Source of the DNA: Metopolophium dirhodum
Taxonomy: Eukaryota; Arthropoda; Insecta; Hemiptera; Aphididae
Assembly: GCF_019925205.1 (NCBI RefSeq)
Contig: NC_083568.1
Span: 8,430,393 to 8,494,392, forward strand
Length of the DNA stretch: 64,000 bases
Direction of reading: 5' to 3'
The position numbers were made by a program, and so were the translations under genes. The notes below the pieces were generated by a model. It made no database searches. It saw only the letters and a program-made list of their open reading frames with translations, and had not been told where the DNA came from. Of the stretch, positions 9,276 through 22,129 are shown piece after piece. Each line of letters begins with the position of its first letter. Position 1 is the stretch's first letter.

Positions 9276-11839
9276 AGTAATTTATAAGTTATAATTAATA
9301 ACATTTTTAGAAATTAATTTTTTCTAACAATTCAAATTTATGTATCAAATTTAATAAACCTAGTAATATATGATAGAATTTATATGGTGGGCCTAAGTAA
9401 GTCTTTGATCGAGTGTTGGACCAAGATATTTAACAGTAGGAGAGCAAGGAATGGGCGTATCATATAGAGAAACATTAGGGCACGGAGCCTGTCTGAGGAT
9501 GAAGGTAGTGTGAAAAGATTTACTTTGGTTAACTTTAAAACACCATTTGGTGAAGAAGTTTTCTATATGGACAAGATGATTTTGCAGATTTGTAGAGGCA
9601 GTGCGGGGATCATTGTTGATAAAAATTTTCGCTTTCTCATACTTAAATATATAGAAATAAAATTAAACCAAAAGCATTACATTGTTTTAGTGAAAACCAT
9701 TATAATATATCATTGCATAACAATTTATAGATTAATTTTTTTAATTGGGTATTAAGTTAATAAACGGAATTTTAAATTATACTAACTAATTTTTAATTAT
9801 AAACATAATTTTCATTTTGAAAAAATAATAAAAATGATTGAAGATTATAAAAATCATTTTCATCTAGTAATAGAAAATAAAACACATACAAATGATAATG
9901 TATTGACAATATTAAGAAACCTTCAAAATTATGTTTTTGAAAATTGAATAAATAGTGGACAATTTTTTTAAAAAAGAAAACTGATATTATTAAATTAATT
10001 TGGGAGTTTATATAGATAAACAACTATTGTATATTATGCAAACATTTGATCCTCATGGAAAAGACTTTTTCCGAAAAGTACAAAAACTGAAGTACAATTC
10101 ACAGGTGTCTAGACAGTAGACTCCATAGGTGTTAGTTCAATAATTATGACATATTGACGCTCAATGTACTATCCCGAGGCAGAATTATCTGCAATGTTGC
10201 TAATGTATAAAGATAAAGAATGTTCAGAAATAATTAACCGGAAACAATTTGAAAATTAAATGAATTTTTATATAGTAAAAGATTATAATGTATATTATAA
10301 ATTACATATATATTTTAATAGGTATCCACTTCAAGTTAATTTTAGAATAAATTATTTTATTTTTACCTAACTAGTACCTACCTAGTAATATTAATAAATA
10401 TTATGGTCTAACTTTAAGTATTTTATCTAGTTAAGTATAAATAGTTAAATAATATCTAAAATAGGTACCTTTTTTCCTTTTAATTATTCAGAATTCCAGT
10501 TGAATAGGTATATAAATATATTTTGTAGCACTTTCATTTTTATTTGAAATTTAAAATGTCAATTAAAAAACTAATTACATTTTTTAATGGTTTGAATGGT
10601 GGTGTAACACCTAATATTAAAATAAGTAATAGCTAATAGGCCATTAACATTTAGGAATTTAGTATTAACATTCAAATTTTAAATTAAATCCAACTTAAAA
10701 ATAATTTGTTTACATTATCGTAAATTCAAATGATAACGGAATTCAATATTATCACATACCAGATTAGATGAAAATATTTTTTTGAAAAATCATGGAAGAA
10801 ATATTTTTAAATGCGAGATCACAGAATATTATTGTTATCTGTGGTGAGATCATAGACACAATAGTATATTATACATCTCGATGTAGACCTATTAACTAGT
10901 TTTTATTTTTTTCGAAATTCACCGTTACTTTAATGTTACTAAAAAAAAAAAATCGAAAATCCATTTCTTACTTAACCTAGAAAAGAAATTAAGGAATTAA
11001 AATACATTTTCAAAATTAAAGTCGGACTTTTGGTACCGGGTGAATTTTACTTCCGCTTATTGGTCTAAATCACAGATATCTATATAGTAGAGATTAGTAT
11101 TGATTTCTATGGTCTAAATGCACGAAAAAACGACCCTCTTTCAACAGCCTTAACAGTACTTAATTTTTGTTTTGAAAAAACGCGCGAAGGTATCTAATAT
11201 CTATCAGCGATCAACAACTAAATATGCAACAGTTACCCCCCTCGTATGCGCACATCAAGCACTAATGTCAGAGACTCGTCGCTTAATGTGCTTCAAATTG
11301 TTTACTAGCTATTATGACACGGTAATACCATAGTATGAATACTTTTAACAAGACTTTAGATGGCTTTAGACTTCAGCTGGAAAAAGTAAGTACAAGGGGT
11401 GTAAGATAGACAACCAAACGAACATCACCACTTTTCGAATCGACTCAAGAGTAAACAAACGTCAAAAAATCGATGTTTTGCTACCAGAGTGGCAAGAGTC
11501 CCATGAATTCTGGCATGAAGTATAATACGTCACCGACAGCCAATATTATCACGAGTGTTGTATTATTTCCAAGTTCTAGCTTATGAGCTGAAGCCCCTCC
11601 CCCCCATTGCCGTATTATTATTACTTTAAAAAAAAATATTTATCAAGTTTCAACCGTCAACTATAGTAAGCAAGACGTAAATTTCATATACGTCTTACCA
11701 AAATGAATTCATCTTTGAAAAAACATTGTGTTTGTATACCAATAATTTTGCTACTTGTATGAAAGACCTTGTATTAATTTTTCTAGCTTTAGCTATTATA
11801 TACAAATATAATATTTTATAAGTTTTAAATTACAAATTA
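9276..11839. other. Intergenic space between divergent PLK4 and TONSL, left part
   Basis: Mostly AT-rich. A plus-strand frame at 9510-9755 and a minus-strand frame at 9793-10023 have no recognisable domain. CpG and G+C rise locally at about 11020-11560 (for example CGCGCG near 11180), which could mark a promoter shared by the two divergent genes or an old mobile element. A small hairpin with ACGTAAATTTCATATACGT-type arms lies at about 11672-11699. Confidence 0.4.
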
Positions 11840-12170
11840 ACTGTGGTTTTGACAAAATTTGAACTTTAAATGCTTCTAAAAAATAACCATGATGCCCTAT
11901 GTATCGTTAATATTTTAGCTATAATAAAAACTGACGTATTACATTTTTAAGCTTTTTGACTGGATAAATAATTTTTTATTGACATTTATAGATAAAAAAT
12001 CTTTAATTAATCAAATACAATCCAAGTGAGGACGGTATAACCAAGCTGGTTACCTAACAATTTTAACAAATTTTAATTTTTTTCTCCAATTATTTTAAAC
12101 AAACATTGATCATTTTCAATTTGGACCTCCTGGCTCCTAAAAGTACCAACTAGATCCAATTTGCTTCCAA
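11840..12170 (+). repeat. Old, diverged fragment of the 1.3-kb repeat family (copy C)
   Basis: Several phrases follow the forward copies near 29.3-30.8 kb in the same order: GACAAAATTTGAACTTTAAA, TAAGCTTTTTGACTGGATAA, TTATTGACATTTATAGATAAA, and CCTAAAAGTACCAACTAGAT at 12137. Spacing and bases have drifted a lot, and both ends of the family are missing. It is probably an old copy with deletions. Confidence 0.5.
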
Positions 12171-12332
12171 AAACATACATCGGACATCGAAGTTATCGAA
12201 GTTATCAGAGCATTAATTTATCTACCAGAGAAGTTGAGAAGTGTTTACAAACATTTTAAAATACCTAAAATAAACGTCTGAAATTATTAGACTGGACAAA
12301 ATAAAAATAAAATTGTAACTAATTTTCAAACA

Positions 12333-12374
12333 CCCCCCCCCCCCCCCCCTTGAAAAATCCTGCGTACGCCGCTG
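12333..12374 (+). repeat. C17 run followed by TGCGTACGCCGCTG, a repeat-end signature
   Basis: Seventeen C in a row at 12333-12349 are followed by TTGAAAAATCCTGCGTACGC. Comparable C-rich stretches followed by GGGTACGCCAGTG and CGTTACGCC occur at 22851-22894 and 48060-48104. The shared layout suggests one end of a mobile element family. Confidence 0.45.
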
Positions 12375-14205
12375 ATTGGTATGTTTCTTTTTTGTGCATC
12401 CTTCTCATCGATTGAATAAGTAATTAATAACTAACTCGTCGGGTCTATTTTCCTCCAAAAACGAGATACCGTTAGCGTTTTCCTCTACTGACCGTTTTCC
12501 GCCAACACAAAAAGGTTGGATTCCATTTTCCTCCAAATATCAAAGTATTCAGCCAGTGTTGTTAGTTAATGTTAACCTACCGTAATTCGTAACACAAAGT
12601 CAGAGTAACAGTCGATAACACCGTAACGCCATATGATCGTGCACTTAAGTAAGCCGTATTCATTGAAAGTAGGTATACCTATGTCCTAAATAAGAAACAA
12701 TGTTTTAATGCTATATTTTTTTCGCTGCCAAGCCCTCAATGCTCAAGGTATAGAATTATACATTACAAATTATTCGTTTGTATTGTTAAATATTTATTAA
12801 AGTGTGGTACTGTGGTCCAATTTCATGATATTGAAAAATAAGTATAGAATTTTGGTATTCATAATATTTATATTTCAGCCTGTTTGTGTAGGCGTGTTTA
12901 ATTATATCATCAAATATTATTATTACATTGAATTCCACTATCCCAGTCAAAGGTATTTAAAAGATTGATTTGTAACTATTGTAAATTTGAAATCGCTATT
13001 TTAATATGAATTCAGAAAAATAACTAAAAAATAATGAGCTACGAACGTGTAAAATGTAAACGAAATAAATCACCAACTGGCTGAGACATAAAACATTGTG
13101 AGGCTGTGCGTATTATTTTGAATATATCTATTATTCGGTTCTTCCATGATTTGTTATCGTATCTTTTTAAACAATAACCTATTTCAATTTGGCGGTATAA
13201 ACACAGAATATAACAATAAACTTCTGTATCAGTCTGTGTTTGTATCATGAACTACGAGGTGTGAAGCTGAGTAAAGATGGATTGTAGGAAGTATTATAAT
13301 CCTTATTAGTAGTTATCTGTGAATATTGTACAAGATTATTTTAAAAACCATCATGTCAATATTAACTTTCAGTAAAAACCGTTGTTATTAATTATGATAA
13401 TTTTCGTAAAAAATGACAATAGCAATAAAATATACTCTGAAATATCAGTGATTATTCATTATAATATTGTCATGTTGTTGATAAATTGAAAATTCTTATA
13501 TTTAAAATAATGTTTACAATTTGTGATCATGAACATCGATCATATCAATGTACTATAGTAATATGAGTAGTTATTTGTGGTAAGTAACAATATTATGATA
13601 AAAAAATAAAAAAAACGGGTAAAGGGTTTCAAAAAGTATTTCTCTAGAGTTCTTCATTAATTATGATAGTAAACAGGTTCTTAATTGTTCTTATATACTT
13701 AAAATATATATGTCATGTCTTGTTCATAATACCTATTGACTATTTGGATTATTATTTAAGAGGTAAAATAGGTTTTTAAAGTAAAATTTAACAAGTTTAA
13801 AAAAATATCTAAGCAATAATAATTAATAATTTTAAATAGGTAGTTGTTTGGTATCATAAATTTAAAAAAATTATAAAACGCATGTATATGCATATTTATG
13901 CATTAGTTTATACATTAGTTTTTTTCATGTAGATTAGATACCTTTTAAAAAAAAACTTAATATCATTAATTGTTGGAATAAAAAAGGTTTTATTACCCAG
14001 GCTCATTACGTATGATTTAGGGTATGTTTTTATCGTGTGTATTATGCTGAATCATGATTTTTACTGTTTTGAATTTTCCAATTTGAACATTTAACATTTT
14101 AGCACAGGCCTAAATATAATTATTTCTACAATTTTTTTTTCTTATATTGACATTAGTTCTATATTTATTAATTGTATCTAATTTATTTATTATTATTATT
14201 TCTAG
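12375..14205. other. Intergenic space upstream of TONSL
   Basis: At 12437-12542 two phrases with ATTTTCCTCCAAA sit about 80 bp apart, in a more GC-rich patch that looks like a mobile-element remnant. The rest is AT-rich without a coding frame. A non-coding TONSL leader exon must lie somewhere upstream of 14205, but I cannot place it. Confidence 0.4.
14196..14205 (+). promoter_or_regulatory. Splice acceptor before the TONSL start codon
   Basis: ATTATTTCTAG ends at 14205, eleven bases before the ATG at 14217, and an in-frame TGA at 14208-14210 shows that translation cannot begin further upstream in this exon. The site implies an untranslated leader exon upstream. Confidence 0.6.
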
Positions 14206-14216
14206 CTTGAAACATA

Positions 14217-17200
14217 ATGAATGAAATGGAAGAACGAAAATGGTTAAAAAAAAAAGAAAAAGCATTGTCGGATAATAATTTTGAAAATCTTTATTATGCT
14301 TGTAAAGAGTTGGCTGATATTTATGTCAACCAGGAAGATTATCAACAAGCATTAAGCCAGTATGAACAGTGTGAAGAAGCTGCTAATCGTTGTGGTGATG
14401 AAATACGTTTGGGTGTTGCAAATCGAATGATTGGTGAAATGTATTGTTATTTGAATGATTTTAAAAATGCTATTAAGCATCAGAAACTTCATCTTAAAAT
14501 TTCTAATTCTAAAAATGATGTAGTCGAACAGCAAAGGGCATTAGCCACATTAGGTCGTACTTATTTTTTACTCTCTGAAACGTTAGACGACATGGATAAC
14601 AAATCAGAAGTACTAAATACATCTGTTAAATATTATCTTAAAAGTCTAGAAGTATGTAATAAACTAGGTAAAGAAGTTGGTACAAAGACTTTATCTGAGA
14701 TGAAAGCAAGACTGTATCTTAACTTGAGTCTTTGTGAAGAGTCATCTGATGAATTGAATAAATCAATGGACTACATAAATAAAGCAATGAAATTATGTTC
14801 TGACGCAGATTTAAACGAAGAACTGTGTAAGTGTTATTCCATAAAAAGTACTTTATATTCTAAGCAAGACAATTTTTCAAAAGCAATTGCTTGTGTGGAT
14901 CAAGGTCTTCAAATTGCATCCAGACTTTCAAATAAAAAGTATATCGGAACAGAACTTTTATGCCTTAAAGCTGAACTTTTAATAGATATCAATGACTACC
15001 AGACTGCCAAACGTGCAATGATAAAAGCATACAAACTAAAAGTACCCATTAAAAATGAATTTGAAGAAGTAGTAAAAAAATTAAAAATTATTGTTGTTAT
15101 GTGTCAAGTTGAAAATAGTTTACTATTGGCATCACAAATGGATTACGAACAACGAAGACAATTAAATGAAAAACTGGGAGATGCTTGCGTAGCACTGAAA
15201 AAATATTCTAAAGCAATTACTTATTATGAGAAGATGTTAGAAAATTCAGAACGTTGTGGTATGACTGATAAAAGTTTAATACCTTGTTATGTTTCATTAG
15301 CACAAACATACAAAGATAATAAGCAATACTACCAAGCGTTGGAATATTTTTATAAAGAATTGAATATTTACAGTGAAAATAGTATTGAAGCTTGTAAAAC
15401 TTTATTAAACATTGCTGATCTTATGGAATCTCAGTATGACCCATTTGATAAAATTTGGTCAATATATGAAAGAGCTAAATGTATTGCACAAAAAAATAAT
15501 GACGGACACTTACAGTTAGCAGCAGTATGTATTTTTAATACATGTTTCATTAAAGCTTAATAATTTTCTTTTGTTTAAACTTGTTTTTTTTATTGTATTA
15601 ATAATTTGTTTCAGGTTAAAGGAATGAAGTGTTTAGCTGAGGATAGAAATCAACCAGAATTAATCAATGACTTGAGAAGTGAATTAAATAGTCTGTTAAA
15701 ATTCGAAACTGATTCAGCGGAAGAAGAGTACGATGTTCCAGATATTTGGGATGAAATATCATTAAAAGACCTTTCAGATATCGACGAAGAAGAAGATGAT
15801 AGAAAAAGAAAAAGGCAAAAACAAACTACAATACCTGAAAAAAAAAATGAAAAGGGAGAAACTCCTATCATTCCTGCTTGTGCCAAGGGTAACGTTAAAT
15901 TAGTTTTAAGCTTATTAAAACAAGGTCATTCAGTAAATGCAGGTGATGCTTTAGGGTGGACTGCTTTACACGAAGCTAGTAATTATGGATATGTTGATAT
16001 TGTTAATGTCCTTTTAGACCATGGTGCTGATATTAATAACCGCGGTGGACCTTGTTGTGAAGGTATTACACCTTTGCATGATGCTGCAGCATGTGGTCAC
16101 CTAGAAGTTATAGATTGTCTTTTAGATAGAGGTGCAAATCCTTTGGTTAGAACAAATAAAGGAGAGACACCACTTGATTCGCTGATAGCTTGTCGTAACA
16201 GAGTGATTTTAGAGGAAAAAAAAGAGTTGGATTCAAATAAACTGGCTCATTTTTGGTCAATTGTTGAACGTCTTGGCGAATGCTTACGGAAAGCTGGCTA
16301 CACTCCACCTGTACCTTTGACTGATGTAGAAGAAATATTAAAGAATGGACAATTACCCACAGATAACTATTTAGGAGTAATACCTGACAATCATAAGAGG
16401 TCAAGAAAGCCTTATGCTGATATCGAGGATTTTGATAGATTAGAGAGAAAAGAAAAAAATATTGATGTTGATGACGTATATACATCTGGTGCTGCAGAAG
16501 ACTATAAACAAACCATTAGTCAGTTAAAAAATCACAGCAAAAGACGGCGAGAAAGTGAAATACACTATGAAATATCACAGCCGCCATTGGTTGAAAATTC
16601 GGCCGATGAATGGTTAGAAGAAGATATAATTATTAAGCCGAAAAAAAGATATTGTACTGAGACAACTAAGCACAATTATTCACCGATTAAAGAATTCAAT
16701 TTTGAAGATAACGACAATTGGCTTAATGATGAAAAAATACCTGATATTTCTTCGGATGTTGAGTCAAACAAAGAAGTACAACATTTTCTCCCAGATTCTG
16801 ATGAAGATTCTGATAGTATTATTGTTATTTCAGATCAACAAAAAACTTTAGTTAAAAATAATTATAAGCCTCTAATGCTATCCACAAGTAAAAAAAAACA
16901 TCAAAGTAAATTAGAACATCAAGGGTTTATAAATATAAAAAATATTTCACCGGAAATTGATGAACCAGCTCCAATATTTCAATCTGTGAAAAGAGATGAA
17001 ATTGCGAGAAACATTAATCGTACAATTAAGGTGCGCGTCAAGGATAGATTATTCCTTGTACCAATACCTGCAACTGAGGAAAATATTAATTTAAAATGGC
17101 TGTCCACTGAAGTTTCAAGGCGTTATCAAAAACTTGAAAGTGTGAATCCTATTTTAAATTTAACTACAGATGATGGAGCTTTATTAGACGAAAATGATCC

Positions 17201-18242
17201 TATTGATTTAGTATATGGGTTACAAGAAGTTTTGGGTAATATCATTGGTTGGAATACAGAGACTCTGATTGAAACTTATAAAAAATTATGTGTGGAATCA
17301 AATACTACCTTCGATGGATCAATATCTCAATTTTTAGATGTTCTACAGGCAACTGGAACTTTAGACATGTCAGATTATATGATGGTGCCTAATGTTTTAA
17401 ACATAACGCTGAACGTAGCATGTCATTATCATCATTTACAACTATTATGCTTGTCGGGTGTGGCTCTTGAAGACAATGGAATGAAAATGTTATCAGAATA
17501 CATGTCTAATCTACAGCAGTTAATCAAACTAGATGTAAGTTGCAATAATGTTAGTTCTATTGGTATAGGTTATTGGACAACATCAATAACTAATAATAAA
17601 TGTCTAATTAATCTAGAATCTTTGAATATTAGTCATAATCCTATTACTAACGCAGGTCTAGCTCATCTCCGTGTAATTACTCAGCATTCTACTAGTCTAC
17701 GATCTTTGTACCTTCGAGATATAGATATCAACCATGATTGTTATGATTATGCATCAGAGTTGTATTTAGATAATATTGAAGACCTAGACTTGAGTTTCAA
17801 CATGTTAGGACGAACTGGAGTTTCCGGATTCTTCATACGACTTGACCCGATGCGTTTGAAATATTTAAATGTACGTAATACAGGTTCATCAATGGTGTTA
17901 CGAGAATGCACGCTGTTTTTAGAACGTAGTCAAGCAGATTGCCTTCATTCAATAGATTTATCCAGTCTTGATCTTGAAGATGAAGACTTAGATTTGTTGT
18001 GTAATTGTTTGGAATCTGCTGGAAATTTACAGCATTTGTGGTTAGCTGACAATCCAAAAGTTACTCAAATGTGCATAGACAGAATCAAACATTTAAGTGT
18101 TAAATTTGTCCATATGGCTGGTTGTAAACCAGTTGATATTTCACAATTTGACACTATTGATCTAGAACAGATGTCTATATCTGGATATGGTGATTCAACT
18201 TTATTTAAAAATGCTCCTTACAATGTAAAAGTATCGCTGTGA
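14217..18242 (+). CDS. TONSL: Tonsoku-like protein (TONSL), histone reader and replication-fork repair factor; two coding exons (14217-15524, 15615-18242)
   Basis: TONSL works with MMS22L in the nucleus. It binds new H3-H4 carrying H4 unmethylated at Lys20 and helps load RAD51 at damaged replication forks. Joining the exons across the 90-bp intron gives 1311 residues, close to human TONSL (about 1380). Domain order matches the family: TPR array (about 1-430), acidic stretch (about 467-499), basic segment RKRKRQ (about 499-504), three ankyrin repeats (about 516-626), a disordered region, a ubiquitin-like domain (about 904-978) and C-terminal leucine-rich repeats (about 1033-1283). Ankyrin residues D547, W551, H555, E556, N559 and D592 match the human H4-tail-binding residues. 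The start is set by an in-frame TGA just upstream; TGA at 18240-18242 ends the frame. Exon junction is in phase 0. No frameshift is seen. Confidence 0.95.
15525..15614 (+). other. Intron 1 of the TONSL coding region (90 bp, phase 0)
   Basis: The first frame would stop at 15558-15560, but GTATGT at 15525 is a strong donor and TTTGTTTCAG ending at 15614 is a strong acceptor. Removing the 90 bases joins GCA to GTT without a phase change and continues the TONSL protein (LQLAA joined to VKGMKC). Without splicing, TONSL would be cut after its TPR array. Confidence 0.92.
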
Positions 18243-18375
18243 TTAAACATAATTTTTATTAATTATTTATAACTTATTTTTGTTAAAAATGTAATAGAAA
18301 CTATACTATGTATTAGTTGTTATTTTTCTACTTTAAGTTATACTTTTTGTAACATAATTAACATGTTTAAAAAAT

Positions 18376-18381
18376 ATTAAA
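18376..18381 (+). terminator. Possible TONSL polyadenylation signal (ATTAAA)
   Basis: ATTAAA lies about 135 bases after the TONSL stop codon, followed by a GT/T-rich stretch (TATGTTTTGTATTTT). Position and context are right, but the AT-rich background lowers the weight. Confidence 0.35.
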
Positions 18382-21300
18382 CTTTAAATATATGTTTTGT
18401 ATTTTAATTGCAATTAGTTTTATCATATTATTATAATTTAATTTAAAACAAGAACTTACTTTAATACATTTAGAAAAAATTGAGACGACAAAAATTAGTT
18501 TAGATTCTCGGCTATTTATGTGAACTAATTAAAATTGCCGCAATATTAATTATATTTAAAAGAAAGATTATTTATGTACTAATTGAAAATTAAAAACTAA
18601 TTTTCTTGATGTTTGAGTTAAATTTTTTTATAAAAATTAAAATGTCGACAAAGGTAGGTTTTAATATAACTAGATTATGGTAGTTAGTAACTAATCTATG
18701 ATGATGAATGTTTAAATATAATATGTTTTGTAGACATGTACAGTATATTAAACTCATTATACATTATATTCATAATTCATCCTTATAGTAATAGTTAACT
18801 TATATGCAATATTTTTCGATTTTAGACCCCTAAAATAAAAAATGTGTTATTCCAGAGGTTTAGATGTACAATTACACACTTTTAGTGTGAACAATATTGA
18901 AATAATACTAATTTGACTATTAACAATTACTCCTTTAAAGGTTTAATATTAGACTTTTGTAACCGATATACTGAGTGGCCGCTGCAGTCTGTAATGATTG
19001 CACGTTAATTACTTGACTCCTGTTAAACAATTTCACGTACAAATAGTATTGATGCATAAAATGGTTTTTTTCATATCTTGTAAGATTTCTTAATGGTAGT
19101 AGAATGTAGGTGTATAATACAATTCTTCACATTGTAAATTACCACAAACTTGATTTTTCATACTTCTTATTTCCAAGAAAAGTAGGTAGCATGCATTGAT
19201 TTACCATTGGTTTATTATTATTTATTATCTACTAAAATAATTATAATTTAAGTTGTCATGTTAATGATTCTGATTGGCACCGATTATTGTCTAACACTGA
19301 ATATTATTATTATTAAATAAATACTTTTTATGAAATCAACATAGAATACAATTGTACATTATATAATCATTTAGCCATCCATATTCTGCCATTGTGACAT
19401 AAATAAAAAACCTACCTAAATAGTAAATATACCTGTCTATAGATATTTTAATTTTTTAATCTTCTATAGGTCTATATTCTTTAACTGGTAAATAGAATAA
19501 TTATGTAATAAAGTTATAATATTACTATATATATATGCTATTTTATTTACAATTGCACAAACTATTATTACTAACATCAACAAAATAATTATTTATTAAA
19601 TATTATTTCACAATAATATTAAATGACTGCTATTAAATTAACAACTGCTATAGGTAATTATATTTTGTTATATTTAAATGTGCCTACTGATTTAAACATG
19701 TTTGATATTTTTGTGATTGTGGCAACCACTATATTGATCAACTGTCAGGTGTAATTATATTATAATTACTTTTGGTCCATTGCCAAATAAAGCTTCATGC
19801 GGAGACCTTTTTATATTATTTTAGTTTCCAATGCTCGGAAGAGTTTTTTGAAACTGCACAAAATCTAAGTTAGCTGCATGTGTCTATTAAAACTTTTTTA
19901 TTTTGCCGTTATAACTTATTATAGATATTATCTATTATCATTCATCGCTCGAGTACCCGGCACTCATATGAGATATTACTATGGGTAATCAATAATTTAT
20001 AATTTATTTCATCAAAACCTCGGTATAATATGCTCTCAATATTTACAGATAATCATTCCATTTAACGTGACTAAGGAATTTTCTCCGTACTCGTAGTCCA
20101 GTCAAAATTTACTAATAGTTGAAATAACATCTGAACCATTTTAAATCATAACTCCGAATATCGTAGTTAATTTTTATAAACATTTCGTCATGATTATCTA
20201 TACCTAGGTACCTATGTTATAGAACATCTGAACATAGGTATATTTAATATTATTTATACATATGTGCTATGTGATTCATGTATTTGATATCGATAGTTGA
20301 ATAAAATATAATACTGTGTACGATTGTCTTAAAATTATTAAAAATAGTTGTCAGTTGTCACCTTATAAAATTGATTGTACCCCTCAAAGTGCCTAGATAA
20401 TATTATGAAGATAAATGAAAACAGTAATAATGTAAATTATAATGACTACGCATATAAACTTATACAGTTATACGGTAGATAATGTGGTTGTATTCTTAGT
20501 ATACTAGAAATACTAGTATTTAATATTTAGTATTAACTAATCTTTAAGATGTTTAGAACATAACGTTTACTTTTAAAAAGCCGTTAGGTTATAAAGATAA
20601 TGTTATAGGTAGCTAAGTAAAGTACCTATATGTAAATAAATAAAAGAATATTAAAAATCAATACAATTATCTAATCACATTATTATCGTATAAGCAATAA
20701 TATTGAGGACGTTATAAAACACGAAATCGTTTAATTATCCATTTCAATATGACGATGATCACGCGGCGTTATGGATAGGCAGGCTATATACGTGTACACC
20801 GTCATCTTGAGTTTGTTTTTCGGTATCACATCTCGTGGTTTTGTATCATATTAATTCCAAAAATAACTGTTCATATTATAGTATTTAATACTTAATAATT
20901 TAAAACCTACCGATTATTAAAACTGCTCGATCGCTCCACAATTTAATAGTGGCCCTTGAAAGTTGAAATCTAAATAAAAGCATCCCTTTTTTGGCTATTC
21001 ACGCGTGCAGTTGCATAGGTACCATGCGAGCCCCGTGGCCTATATACTTACTTAAACCTTTATATTTTGTAGTATATGCGTATAATTGCATCACACCATT
21101 TCCGAAGTTCCAAACTATTATATGTTTAGTCGACATCTTGTTGAAACACGGCGGAGGTAGTATATATTTATAGGTAAATATAATATATTCATCAAATTTT
21201 TAATATTGATATGTAAAACATTTGTTGTAGATACTTAAATTTTATAACTGGACTTGGACTATTGAGCTCGTGTCAATTGTATAATTCAAATAACGCCAGA

Positions 21301-22129
21301 AAAATAAAGTGTGATTATTTATTACAATTTCTGAAAATACAGTTTTAAAAATCGGAATCAAATTATACGATCTACAGTGTACCTAAAGTCTTCATGTTTC
21401 AAATAAATATTATCGGAATCTGACTATTATACGAAGTGTGAGAGTTTTTCTCGCCAGACGACTTTATGTACCCGCTAAAGTCTAAAAACTTGTTGGATAT
21501 TATACGGATATAAATGCCCGGGTTTCTGTGCGACGGTCCACCCGAAAGGTATTGCTCGTGAGTTCCTGGAACTTAAAATTAATTTTAAACATTGCGTAGT
21601 CATTGCTACAACATATGCGTTTAATAAATGCGCAGACACTGCAGAACGTAATAATTTACTAGGTTATTATTACCATTATTATTATTATTTTTTTAAATGC
21701 ATTTCAATAGTACAAAATATAATGATATGAGACAATTAGTGTAATAAACAAGTTGTTCGACACGAACTAGTATTACCGTTTTTACTATAATGTGTAAATA
21801 GTTCATTTACTGAACTATTGTATTTACACATACAATATTAAATAATATAACACAATAATATGAATAATTTATTTTACGATAAAGTGAATTGCTAATACCT
21901 TTTGTTTTGATTTTGACGGCTGCAGCGGAGGATCTGTGTGTATATATTACTACCCCATACTGCTTCCATCGTTTATTGATACACAACATAAACAATACCA
22001 AACCAGTGCGGAGACGTGCGGCAGTCGTGAATAAGGTAATAGTCTCCCACTAAAATCCCGTACGAAAATGCAATACCTACTACAAATAGAATATACTCAA
22101 AGTTTATTTGCGAGTCAGGATGTCTTCCC
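18382..22129. other. AT-rich intergenic DNA, nothing recognised
   Basis: No domain-bearing frame, RNA gene or element with clear ends. Local CpG-richer patches occur around 20750-21170 and 21420-21560 but carry no convincing exon. Confidence 0.45.
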
